From: Udeniomyces pyricola
Taxonomy: Eukaryota > Basidiomycota > Tremellomycetes > Cystofilobasidiales > Mrakiaceae
Direction of reading: 5' to 3'
Length of the DNA stretch: 40,705 nucleotides
Assembly (NCBI GenBank): GCA_039545295.1
Contig: BCIK01000025.1
Coordinates: forward strand, 1 to 40,705
A model generated the notes under the pieces. The model was not told where the DNA came from, ran no database searches, and saw only the letters and a program-made list of their open reading frames with translations. This document shows, piece after piece, positions 14,299 through 25,608 of the stretch. The translations under genes were made by a program, and so were the position numbers. Within the stretch, counting starts at the first letter, position 1; each line of letters opens with the position of its first letter.

Positions 14299-17200
14299 AT
14301 GTCGAGTGCAGCTGCCTCTACCCCCGCCGCCGCAACGAGCGAAGCGCCCGCTGTGTCGACATCTGCCGCCGGCGCGGCGTCAAGTGAGGAGGCTGTGGCG
14401 ACGTCGGAGTCTGTGGTCGCAAGCACTTCAGCTGGTGAGTCGGATGGCTTGGACAGGAGCATACGATATAGAATGGAGATGGACAACCAAGGGGTGTAGG
14501 GTAGTGGTGAGGGTAAATGACTGGAATGATGAGATCCGGTGGTTGAAGGGTGGATATCAGATGGATTCAGCGTCGCCTGGGCTGGGTGGGTGGGTGGGTG
14601 GGTGACTGCTGGTTTGAGTTGGGTGGGCGATATGTGGGATGATGCTGATCATGTGTTTCCCTCGATGGTTGTTCTCCTCTCCTTCTCTCCTTCTGTCCTT
14701 CTGTCCTTCTCCCCTTTGCCCATTTCCCCCCTTCCCTTCCCCTCCCCTCCCCTCCCCTCCCCTTCAACCCTTGCTCACCCAACTCACTCACTCACTCGCT
14801 CATCCCTCCCCACCCTCGTCGCCTTACACACCCTCCGCTCTTTCAACCTCCCCCAACCCATACCACTCACCCAACACACAACTAACCTCAATCCTCTCTC
14901 ACCACTCTCGGTCCCCCCGCCTTCTTCCCCTTTCCCGTCTTCCGATCCGACGCGTGACAAACCGATATCATGTGTGAGTCGCTGCTTTACCTGTCTCATT
15001 CTCGGTGTTGGTGTCCGTCAAGGTATCCTATATATCCAAACCCCCATCATCGATCACCGTGTATATCCGATCCGCGTCTGACACGCTGGCGTCAATCCGC
15101 AAAGGCAGCACCTCCCTCGGGCCTGAGCCGGGATGGTGAATGGAACGCTCCGGCTTGTTTTGACCTCGAAGCGTGCGGGATGGTGTCTGGCCGCGCATCG
15201 ACGCGAGCGCGACTTCCCGGGTTATGATGGCGTCTGTGTGGTGTAGCTTGTTCGCTGAAGCAAACCAAGAAAACTGGAGATATCATGCTTGCCGACAGGG
15301 ACGCGTATGGCCAAACTGCGAACGTTGAACGATCGGGACTGACGACTTTTGCCCTGATTCATCACGTCCTTTGTGCCCCTTCTTCGTCTTGTCAACCGTC
15401 CATGCCATCCCTCCCTCTTCGTCGTCTCCACTTCAGCCTCAGCCGCCCAATCCTCTCAAGCCGCTCAATCCACCTCTGAGGCCCCTCCCGTCACCTCTGC
15501 CGCCTCCCAAGCCGCTTCCCAAACATCGGACCCCCCCACCTCGGCCGCCGTCTCAACCTCGGCCGTCTCAACCTCGCAGGAAGCTCAGCCCTCGTCAATC
15601 ATCACCACCACTTCCGTCGTCATTGCCTCTCCCTCCGTCACTTCAGCTTCTCAAACCTCTCAAAGCACCGAAGTAGTCTCTCAGTCTTCCACCACTCAGC
15701 AGCCTCAGCAATCGAGTACTGTCATCGTTACCATCTCCCAAACGCCCTCCTCGTCTGCGTCCGCTGCTGAAAGTGTCACCCCGTCGACAACCACCGTCAC
15801 TCAAACTCAATCCCAGAGCAGCGCCGCCGCGTCTGTAACCAGCAGCGAAAGCGTTGTTTCCCAAGAGTCTATCGTACGTATCTGTTCCTTGGCCACCGGA
15901 GCTTGCTGAAGGGAGCGGGAGAGGGGCGAGGAAGGGGGGCGGGGGGGGGGCGGAGCAACCCATAGCATGCCCATGCGTGCCAGGATGGTGGCAGATCTGA
16001 CTTGAGCGATTTCTCTCTTCCCTTTGTCTTTCTCAGACTTCGACCGTAACCTTGTCCAACTCGGCGGCTTCTGCCTCGGCTTCGGAACAATCAACCGAGA
16101 CTCGACTGACGACTATCTCAGCCTCGACGTCGCTCTTTGTCACCACGACTGATTCGGCCGGCAAGGTCGTCACGTCAGCTCCCTCCGTCATCACCTCAAT
16201 TGCAACCTCTACTGACGCCGCCGGTGCTGCCCATACCGTCACTCAAATCGTCAAGAACCCTGGAAGCCTGAGTAACGATGCCAGCGGTGGCAGCTCGGGC
16301 TCGGCCTTCTTCAACAACACAGGCGCGGTCGTTGGTGTCTTTGTTGTCGTTGGCATCGCGGGTGCCGCCATGCTGCTTGCGTTTGGTTTCTTCTTTGTCC
16401 GCAGAAGGAGAGCCGCTCGATTGGGTGAGACCGATACTCTTTTCCTCTTGATAATCTGGTCCGGTCAACGTAACGCGTTCGTCCAGGTCGCTAAAACTTC
16501 CAAACTGACGCTTCATGATGTTTCGACTGCTGTTCAGACCGAGATGTTTCGGCCGCGGCTGCTGCTGCTGCTCAGGCCGCTTCTCGACAGCCGTTTGACG
16601 ACGACGACGAGCTCGGCGGCAACCACTCGTACAACTCTGCGCACGACGCTCCCGCCATGTCCCAGTACGCTCACGCGAACCCTGCCTCGTATGGCGGGTT
16701 TGGGGCGGGTGCCGCCGGGGCCGTGGGTGGGGCTGCTCTCGGAGCCGCGGTCGGAGGCCACGACGATGGATACAACGCTGGTCCTAACGGCTATGATGCC
16801 TACGGTGGAGGAGGCGATCCCAACTACGGTCAATATGCTGCTGATGGCACCTACATGGGCGATGGTGGCTACAGTGGCGAGGACGGTTACCACAACGATG
16901 GAGGCTACAACGCCGAGGGCGTTTATGAGCCTTACAGCGACGTGAGTCCTCAATTATCCATGTAGGCAAGTTCCATCAAAGTCTGCCCCGACTGACCATT
17001 ATGCCGTACTTTTACCTTTCTTTAGCAACCCTACGACGCCAACTACGCTCAAGACCCGTACTATGCCGGTCAATCGTCTGGCGGCTCGCACTCTGACCCT
17101 TACGCCGATCCCCAGCAACAATACACCGACTACGCTCAGCCTCACGATGGTGGTTACGGTGGTTACGGTGCACCTGCAGTTCTCGGCGGTGAGCATGGCG

Positions 17201-17313
17201 CCCGAGATGGTAACCAGAGCGATGGCAGCCTCATCGAGGGTTACGGCGGTCACGCTGGTGGTCGAGGAGATGGCGGACTCAAGGTTGCCAACCACTCGCC
17301 AAGTGACGAGTAA
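14299..17313 (+). CDS. Ser/Thr-rich single-pass membrane protein, possible wall sensor or mucin-like
   Basis: Function not identified. Five exons give 550 residues: 14299-14434, 15437-15873, 16037-16424, 16538-16941, 17026-17313. Residues 1-286 are almost entirely Ser, Thr, Ala, Val and Gln, typical of a heavily O-mannosylated extracellular region. One transmembrane helix lies at about 287-312 (GAVVGVFVVVGIAGAAMLLAFG), followed by RRRRAAR, a stop-transfer signal that puts the C-terminus in the cytoplasm. The tail of about 230 residues is rich in Gly, Tyr and Asp (GGYGGYG, GYHNDGGY repeats). The architecture resembles Mid2/Wsc-type stress sensors or SKG6/AXL2-type proteins, but no conserved WSC cysteine domain is present. 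No N-terminal signal peptide is visible, so insertion would rely on the helix itself, or exon 1 is wrong. Intron 1 is about 1 kb, far longer than neighbours. Confidence 0.75.
14584..14602 (+). repeat. Canonical parallel G-quadruplex motif, five GGG runs
   Basis: Five GGG runs each separated by a single T, on the coding strand of the 1-kb intron. Single-nucleotide loops give the most stable class of parallel quadruplex. The folding is inferred from sequence. Confidence 0.7.
14738..14764 (-). repeat. C-rich array, G-quadruplex motif on reverse strand
   Basis: Successive CCCC runs spaced by T or TT on the plus strand give four or more GGGG runs with one- or two-nucleotide loops on the template strand, 140 bp after the plus-strand motif in the same intron. 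Confidence 0.65.
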
Positions 17314-18259
17314 ATGCCCTCCTTTTCCTTTCCCATTCCATGTCTCGCGTTGTCTATTCTGCCCCGTCTACTCTCGGTTGCCTGTCTCTTCTGCCGTTCT
17401 CGCTCGTCTATTTTGTACTGGCGCACTTTCCACGCGTTCTTTAATCGAGTGTCTTTTTTCTTTTCCCTTTTTTTTTTCTTGATGTCCTTCCTTATCTTCA
17501 CTCTTTCCCACCTACAATTACTTCTCGCTGGTCTCTTCTTGTCTTTCAAGATTTCCTTTCGTTCCTCAAAATCAACCTCAATTTAAGACTGTGTTCCTTT
17601 CCCGCCCGGCTTCGGTCGTCTATACTTACCAACAACACTAGGTATCATTCTTTTCGCTTCTCCAACGCGCGCTTTCCCTTCTATCTCTATTTCCTGCCCC
17701 CTGGTTCCCTTTGCAACCAACACCTTTCTGTTTTGCTTTTCCGTTGCCGTCATTTCGGTTTACATTCTACCTCGGCTACGTCTCGATTGATACCATCTCC
17801 TTTTCTTTCTTTCACTCGAATCCGCGCCGACTCGCGCACGGCGGTGAGCCATTGTCGGACGCTTCGCTTGCTCTAGAGAAAACAGCTCGGAATACGTCGC
17901 GAGAAAGCGATTGAGATACTGTACAGCGACTGGCCCATGTCCCACAGCCGCCACAAGGCGCTAGCAGATACTAAACGGAGTACATATCATCATTATCTCG
18001 ACGCCATGGCTGGCACCACGAGAAACGAAATAAAAGCAAACGAGAACAAACATTCAAGGGATACACGAGGGGATAGGATACCAAAGGAGCGTACGGATGG
18101 CAGAGAAGCCACAGATTAGACATTTATTAACCAAGTCAAAAGGGAGATTAGAGAAGGAACAATCCACGAAAGGGACTGCAAGGGGGAAAAGAGGGGGGGG
18201 GCGGGGGAGAGAGAGAGAGAGAGAGATGGAAAGATTCAAAGAAAAAGAACAAGAGCCGA
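17314..18259. other. Convergent 3' intergenic region
   Basis: A 946-bp gap between the convergent ends of the membrane-protein gene and ATG26. It contains T-rich tracts near 17450-17480, a poly-G stretch at 18194-18206 and a (GA)n run at about 18207-18226. No gene is recognised; probably two 3' untranslated regions and terminators. Confidence 0.55.
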
Positions 18260-21200
18260 TTACGAGGTTCGTCGATCGAGCTTGTCTTTGGACTTGTGGG
18301 AGAACGTGTGTGACAGCTTGAGCGAGGCTGAACCGATCAGGGAAGCCGTCGAGATGCGAGAGAACGCGTTCTTGGGCGAATCGGTGCCCGTAGAGACAGG
18401 GCGATCCGAGGCGTGCCGGTCACCTGGGGGGGGGGGGGGGGNNGGTTTAAGATNAAGNGGGGGGGGGGGGAACCAAGCGAGGGGCATATAGAAAAGCCGG
18501 AACCCAACCCAAAGAGTATCGTATCAGCGCGTGTGATAAAATGATGAGCGAGGATGGCAGTCCATCTTCTTCTTCTTGTTCTTTTTCACGGGTAACCTAA
18601 AACAAGAAAAAATGACGTTGACTTACGCGCTCTCTCGCAGTAGGCATAGATCCAGTTGATCGCGGCGTCGACGCCGTCTTCGCTCCGGATCTTCTCGCCG
18701 ACTTTCGCTGCCGTCTTGCGCATGAGTTTGTCCGTCGTCGCCGTCTTGAGCGCATCAGCCAACTCGTCTTGCTTGATGTCCTCGACCTTGATGCCGACGC
18801 CAAGTTTCTCAACTCGCAACGCCCTACCAAACCAGAGATGAGGTGGAAGCATGATGGTGTGAAGATGTCAGTAGCTGTAACAGGGAGCTCTATCATCTTG
18901 CAACACAGTGTACGCACCAGAACGACTGATCTCCAAAGAAGGGCTGAGGGAGAAAGAAGGAGAAAAGAAAAATGAGCAGAGCGCATATACAATTATTATT
19001 TTTTAGCTCAGAAGCGGCGCAATCCGACGAGATACGTGTTGCTGCAGAGACGTACGTGGATGATAGTAGGGATACCGGCTCGAAGCGAGGCCCCGGTCGT
19101 ACCGGCACCTCCGTGATGAACAGCTGCATCAATCTGATCGAAAAGCCAACCATGGGGCACTTTCTCGACCTGTCCAGCATCGGACAAGAAAAAAAAAAAG
19201 AGAGAGAACAAGTGTTAGTTCGTATGGAGATACCATACTTGGTCTTCTATAACCAGACCAACACTCACCGAGTAGCACGTCTCTGGGAACTGCGAGTTTG
19301 AAAAAGATTCATGACAAAGCTGTTAGCTACAGGTCAACGGACCCATGAGTTCGACCGTGTTCCACTCACTTCAACAACCACTTCCTTTCCGTTTTCGTCC
19401 TTTTCGGGCTCGCCCCGTGCTGACCAACCCTTGGCGATGATGGCCCTAACGCCGGCCTTTTCGACAGCTCGAATAATGGCGCGAGTGGTATCGTTAGGAT
19501 TGGGAACGACAATGGATCCAAACTATCACGATATTTGGGGGGATGGTGAGTCAGTCATGCAACAAAACATCAGATTGATTTCGAGGCCAGAGTGCCCCTG
19601 GATCCAACGTACCCCGATGTAGACGAGTGGCTTCTCATCGTCTTTGGCTTTCTTCATGAAAGCATCAAGTTCTTTGGGCGGACTCCATTCCTTGTCAGAC
19701 TCTTCCAAATTCCAGTACCCGGAGATGAAGATGTTATCCCTGAACGATTGCCAACGAGCAAAAGAAAGGATGACCGTCAGTAGACGGCGCGATTGCCATC
19801 ATTGCATGAACGAATCGAGATAACTTGCACTCACTTCCAGTCGATAGGATGAGGCACAACAGCGGAGCTGAAGTTGTAAATGAACGGCTGAGGAAGGAGA
19901 TCGAGAAATTAGCGTCAAATCCGCCCTACTCGAACGGATGAGTATACGGAAACGCGATGGAATTGGGTCGTACAACGTTGGCTTGGGCAAGGTGCGACAT
20001 ATCCTTTGAAGTGAATAATTCAGATTGATTCAAGTTAGCAGAGTGTTTTCCAGTAATCGATATGCAGAGTGTACGAACCGTAGGCTTGAGCTTAAGCATC
20101 TTGCGCCTCCAGCGGTTGACTTGCCCAGCGGTGGCCTTCCAAATGATGTTGTCAAAGAGGACATATCTGATTGCATAGTAGGCGGAGAATTAGCAAATGT
20201 GACCATTGCGGGATGAACACAGCAGCAATCGATACACTTACGAGGCGTAGTTGAAGTTGCCTGTCATCTCGACGGGGCTATGTATGCCAGGGAGAAATGT
20301 GAAGAAAAGAATGAAGAGGGACGAGCTCAGATCTACCGGTCCCAAAGTAGATACCAAAGTGAAAAAAAGAAAAAGGCAACTCAGAAGAAACAAAAACTTA
20401 CGGGACCATGAAGGCTTGCGGGTACGCATGAGTACGCGTCCAGGGCATCGTGAAGGCTCGGAAGTAGGGAATTTTGAGTGCCTCGGCGATGTGGATACCA
20501 GCCATCGCGCTTGGTGACTGTACGTACGTACATACACATATGCATCAATACTCTTCATCAGTACCGATCCCAGAACGATGCTGAATCACAGACAGGATTG
20601 GATTCGCACCTCGATGAGTACATCCGCATCCTGACAAGCTTCCCAAGAATCCTTGAAAAGATCATCGAGCCACTGACGGAAGTGGCCTAGACTTTCTTGG
20701 AAGAAGCCAGGCGAGAACATTCGCTGATGCAACACATGAATTAAGCCAAGTAAGCAATAGAATAGTCACGCATCGCTCGCATAAACGAACGAAGCCAAGA
20801 CGTACGTGTTCGACGCTAAGCTTCATGAGCGCTGCCGGATCACCTCCCGCTTGCCTGTAGTTGATGTCGTAGGCTGAGAACACATAGACCTCAAGTCATG
20901 TGTCAGCTGGTTTCTATGTAGTAAGAACCAAGCTTAAATAGACATACACTCAATCCAGTCTTTGAACTCGTCGTGCGTCACCTGCAAAGAATTGAAGAAG
21001 GGCCAACCAACTGTCAATGGAGGTGGAGATCGCTGATGATAAACACTTGGAAGGGTGGCGTACAATGGTGCAGCGATGTCCGTCCGCCATAAGACCCAGA
21101 CAAAGAGCGATATCTGTTGGAAGTAGCATTCGGCATTAGCGAGCAATCACCGTGTCATCATTCGACCAGGTCGTGGTCGAGCAAAAACTGACAAGGCTGG

Positions 21201-24200
21201 ATATCTCCCCTCGACCCGATTGTTAGGCAGACAAAGTGACGCTTGCTGAGCGTCCTCCTTTGCTCGACCTTGCCCGTCTCGGCGCTTGGCACGAGATTGA
21301 CAACCTTGGGAAGAAGATTGAAGTGATCATCCGACAGTGTACTAGCGCCCAGGCCATAATGTAGATCCGGGTTGAGGATGTTTTCGGGCTTCTTATCGTG
21401 ATGCTTGAGTTGAGGTACCTGGGTCGATGACGGCGCTCGAGAACTAGCCGCTGAAGGAGCACTCTCTTGGTTGTGGAAGGCATGATAGGCTTCGATGGCA
21501 GCGTTGATTTTTTGGATGGCCTAGAGGTTGGATGAGAGCGTAAGGTGCTTTTAGTGGTAGTTTCCATGCCAGGAACAGACGATGCGGGTGAAAGCTGATT
21601 CACCTCATCGCGAGCGGCTTTGTTGCCAAACTCGAACAGCGTATCGGCATGTCCTACAGATGGGGAACCAAACAAGAAAGAACAGAAAGAAAAAGACCAA
21701 GAATCAAATGAGGGGACGGAGAGGGACAATGCCAGGTCAAATTAAAGGAGTGACCTGAGAGCAAGAGTTCGACATGGGGGCTCACCAGAACATTGCAAAG
21801 CAAGGCCGTGCGTGGTAAAATGGTATGTCGTTGACTTGATTGCTTGGACGCAATCACTTGAAGGCCGAACAAAACGTCAGGTTTGCTCCATCGGGCAGCC
21901 GAAACGAGCAAGCAAAAGAGACGAAGATGGAGCGGACAAAGAGAGCAACAATTCACCTCACGAGGAAACGGTACTTAATGTCATGGCCCAAAGGATTCTT
22001 TCGGTAGAATCCGATATAGCGAGATGAAACAGTCAGGGTTCCCTTGAGTGGGATGATAGTCCGCTGAAGGCCACATGAGGTTTCTGTGTAAGTCGCATAT
22101 CCAAATCAGCCTCGTCACTGAAGGGGCATCAAAGAAGTCCGCGGATCAAGGATGATACCCACTCCACATGCTGTCCTCATTTCCGATAGCAAAGATGATC
22201 CTCAGCTTTCCATCAAGGGCATCTTCGCCGGGCACGCCACCCTCGATCGGTAGTTCTGGATCGCCCTCTTCTTCGTTGGCCTCGGGGGTCGACTTGCCGT
22301 CTTCTCTCATCCCGAGCTCGTACTCTTCCCTGAAGACGCCATCCATCTCGACGAGTGGTGGAGTGCTGAACTCTCCCTCCTGCTGGGCTCTTACCAAGCG
22401 AGCGGCGGCAAGTGCGTCGGAGAAAGCCTCAACGAACGTTGTTTGGTGGTTGAGGACAGCGAACTGAAGCCGTATGACGTGGTCCTTGTCGTGATCGACA
22501 AGAGCACTGGTATCTATCGAGTTGGAAGGAGACTGGTCCGCAGCGGTGACAAGCTTGGTAGCAGGTGTGTTGTCGATTTCCAGAGCTGATGTTCGGACAG
22601 AAAGAGGCGACAAAATAGGGAAAGGTAAGGAACGATGTCAGTCGAGTTTTGTATTAGGGGATGTGAAAGGAAGAGGCAAAACGAAGGGCTCAAATCGTCA
22701 AATCAAGGCAGCTACAGAGTAAGGAAGCTAGACGCACCAATGAGAGTTGCAAACTCCATGTAGTCAGCCACTTCATCTTTGAGGATTCGGTTGAGAGGCA
22801 GCGAAATCTTGACCCTGTGTCATCAAAGGTGGAGGAGGAACGTGTGAATGAATTGTTGAATAGCACCGTTTATCAGACGAGGCAAACCGTACCTTTCCCA
22901 ATTCTCCATCTTTCCGTAGCTGCTGTGTTGCTCAGATGCACTTCCCTCTTCGGATACCCGACTAGCTTTACGAAGTCGCATTCGCTTGAAATGGAAAAGA
23001 GCGCCCTCAAGCTCACGTCGCCAATCTGCAAAGTGGTGGAAATGGATGATCAGTCAAGTCCCATGCTCAAAGGATGCGCAGCACGGGCAAGCTCACCTAA
23101 GGCGGACTCCTTCGTATCAAAGCTATAGTGAATCACGAATTAACATTGCACGTTAACATATCAGCTCGGTGTCAGCCCGCGATAAGGTCTCCGACCACGG
23201 CATACAGATGGCAGATCGATACTCACTCGAGACGAGTGTGTCGATCCGCTTTGGAGGTGGCGACGGTGATGGTGACCGAGAGAGGGTCCTCGGGGTTCAG
23301 GGGGGAGATCTTCTTGATGGACGAAACTGTTTTGTTTGGTTTGGTTTCAAATAGGTGAGTTTGCGGCGAGCGAAAGGACAGCAGAAGCATCGCCTTCTAC
23401 TAACGAATAATGGTCTTGAGAGGTCTCGTTCGACCCTCGGGGGAGGAGTCAGGATAAGTCGAAACCATCTCGACCCCAAGCTCCATCCAAACTCGTCTCT
23501 TGGCTTTGAACATTCCTGGTCGGTGAACAAGCACCTGCAAGACAAAGGGGATGAGAATCGAGAAAACGATGGCAATTTAGGATGGCCCTATGTTTCGGAA
23601 TGAGCCATGTCGGTGTCGGCTACTCACCGGTCCGGATTTGATGATGATGCCGCCGGATGAGATGGATTTGGCCTCCTGCAACTCTGCCGGAGGGATGACG
23701 GCGTTGAAAACGATTCGCCGGTTCGTGAGGTCTAAAAGACGAAGATAATTCATCGGAAAATAGACAAAGGTGTCAGACCACATCTTGGCCACCAAAACAA
23801 GACAGGCAGGTCAGCGTTACTTACGAAGGTTGCCGATGATGACGATACCCCTTAGAGACAATAGCGAATCACATACAAAGCGCGGTCAATAGCATTTCGA
23901 GCTGGGGGCATGAAGCACGGATCCATGTCTTAACGAGAAAAATGTCTGGACTCACCTGAAGAGACCACCCTTGCCCTCGGCGAGCAGTTCCTCATGGACT
24001 TGCTTGCCCTCAACCTCGAATGGACCAAACATCTCTTGGATAGCCTCGACTTTTTCTTCGTCCGAGATCTTGTCTGCTTCGCTGACGTCATCGTCTTGCT
24101 CTTGGTCCGAGTCAACCTGGCCTTCGTGATCATCGTGAGCTTGCTCGTGGTCGAGGGCGAGGTTAGAGACTGAGAGTTGGGCGAGACGCGAGTTGAGATC

Positions 24201-24635
24201 GGATGTGTCGAGCGAGGGAGAGCGGAAGACGGAATGCTCGCTGACGACATCCTTGCCAGGCAAAGGGCCGAGGTCTCCGTTCTCGGACGAGCTCTCTGCA
24301 TCGGCACCCATCTCAGTGCGCATGGGGGACTCTCCGGGGGCCAGGTCGATGCCTTGCTCGATGGGCGTCGAAGCTTCGGGGTCGGATGGGCCGAGGCCGG
24401 CATCGGTGTCATGCTGGAGAGGAAGCGACGACATGAGGGCAAACATAGCCGTCGAGGGCGTTCGCGTGAAGGATGGATGGACAGACTGGCGGGCGGTCTG
24501 AACAGGAATGACTACTTTGGGCGAAGGAACTGAAGCATGTTGGGCAGACGCGGGTAGTTTGTTGGAGGGGGACGGGGTTGTCGAGGCTGGATTTGGAGTG
24601 ATGACGGCCCCCAGGAGGGGGGGAGGGTTCGACAT
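18260..24635 (-). CDS. ATG26: Sterol 3-beta-glucosyltransferase Atg26/Ugt51
   Basis: Transfers glucose from UDP-glucose to membrane sterols; in some yeasts required for pexophagy. Exons, 5' to 3': 24635-23956, 23850-23825, 23731-23628, 23534-23405, 23326-23227, 23122-23097, 23025-22893, 22814-22738, 22585-22163, 22083-21957, 21856-21786, 21653-21604, 21520-21193, 21113-21064, 20981-20948, 20873-20806, 20723-20610, 20517-20402, 20277-20242, 20166-20079, 20003-19977, 19887-19835, 19739-19613, 19522-19370, 19289-19269, 19169-19056, 18943-18918, 18823-18627, 18423-18260. All 29 join in phase to 1220 residues. Order: acidic disordered N-terminus (1-220), GRAM and PH region (about 225-440), second GRAM ([20 protein letters not shown], about 575-650), [12 protein letters not shown] (about 750), then [20 protein letters not shown] near 1072-1091 and PFFGDQ, the UDP-glycosyltransferase signature. 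The final intron contains unresolved bases. Confidence 0.95.
18424..18626 (-). other. Last ATG26 intron with poly-G/C tract and ambiguous bases
   Basis: On the coding strand the acceptor CCAG is preceded by an unbroken run of about 16 C, which serves as the polypyrimidine tract. N bases occur at 18442, 18443, 18454 and 18458, with a second long G run beyond them, so this stretch is probably a sequencing or assembly weak point. The exons either side agree in phase, so the gene model does not depend on it. Confidence 0.8.
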
Positions 24636-25608
24636 ATTGACGTCTTTCGTGGGGATTGATTGAGAGATGGAGAGGGGCTGGATTGGTTGGAGCGAATGGA
24701 TGGATTAATGAATGGATGGGATCAACTGTAATTATGAGCGAGGTGAAGCAAGGCAAGGCGAGGCAGGGGCGAGGGGTCAAGGGGGGGGGGAGACGAAACG
24801 TTGGATTATGGCAAGGTATGGTATATAGATATGATGAACGTGGCGGAGAAACGTGAGGAGGCATCGATGACGCGTCACCCCACACACATCAGAGTACAAA
24901 ACAGACAGCCAGCCACCCGTCAGTTTCCGTCCAACACACCTGCCTTGGTATTCTGACCAACCGAACCAATGACAACAGTTCCAAATGTACGAACAGAAGA
25001 CGTCGTCACGTTGAGTTCCGGGTGGCGGTTTGCAGGGCGAAAAATGAAGAGCAATCGTAAGCGGCGATCTCATCCGGCCGGAATCGGCCAGCCGCCGGGC
25101 GACGAACTTGGTCATCATCTTTCCTGTCTTGCATGGTAGATCGATATTCGATCGCCGCTCAACTTCGACAGGCACACGAATCCTTTGATCATCCATAGTA
25201 GTCGATCCTCCCAGATTTTTGTTCTGATAAGTACCTGCCTCACACCCCTCAACTACTCGCGTTCGCGTCTTAGTAGTTAGTACGCACTGCTTATTACCAT
25301 CTGCGTCATTTGGGTCATACACAAGTGCCGATCGCTGTCGGGTCACCACGGCACGCGTAGTACGGTGCTCGCATTGAAATCGCTAGGAACGTCGTCCAGC
25401 TTCAAGTTGGATCATCTACCATATCTGATATCTTCATGACACTACATCAAATCATGATGGCATCAAAGTTTTCGTACCACGCAATCAACAGCACACGACT
25501 ATCAAAGTCATAAAGTCATCAACATCCGTCAAAGAGTGAGAAAAAAAAAGTGAAGGCGAAGGAGAGAAAAGGCTAAACCACAGAACAAAGCTACAAGTCT
25601 CTCCACAA
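24636..25608. other. Intergenic upstream of ATG26
   Basis: A 973-bp gap between the ATG26 start and the RRP1 stop, both on the minus strand. It should contain the ATG26 promoter and RRP1 3' untranslated region. A minus-strand open frame (24777-25349) has no recognisable domain. A run of G occurs at 24781-24790. No RNA gene is seen. Confidence 0.5.

Larger units (their letters stand above)
14435..15436 (+). other. 1-kb intron with G-quadruplex motifs and CT-rich tracts
   Basis: Inferred first intron of the Ser/Thr-rich membrane protein: donor GTGAGT, acceptor CTTCAG, phase 1 on both sides. It holds a GGGT array at 14584-14602, a CCCCT array at about 14738-14764 and a long pyrimidine-rich region (14670-14960). 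No extra exon with matching phase was found. Its size makes hidden exons, an alternative promoter or an embedded RNA gene possible. Confidence 0.55.

Noticed and set aside
14526..14648. ATGATGA followed about 115 nt later by CTGA in the 1-kb intron as another C/D snoRNA
   Set aside because: No rRNA complementarity was seen next to the CTGA, and the sequence between is simple GGGT repeat; chance boxes are likely.
16534..16953. Reverse-strand frame of 139 residues opposite the membrane-protein exon
   Set aside because: It is the valine/isoleucine-rich shadow of the Gly/Tyr/Asp codons of the real exon on the plus strand.
24777..25349. 190-residue minus-strand frame upstream of ATG26
   Set aside because: No recognisable domain or splice-linked neighbour; composition does not resemble the coding exons nearby.
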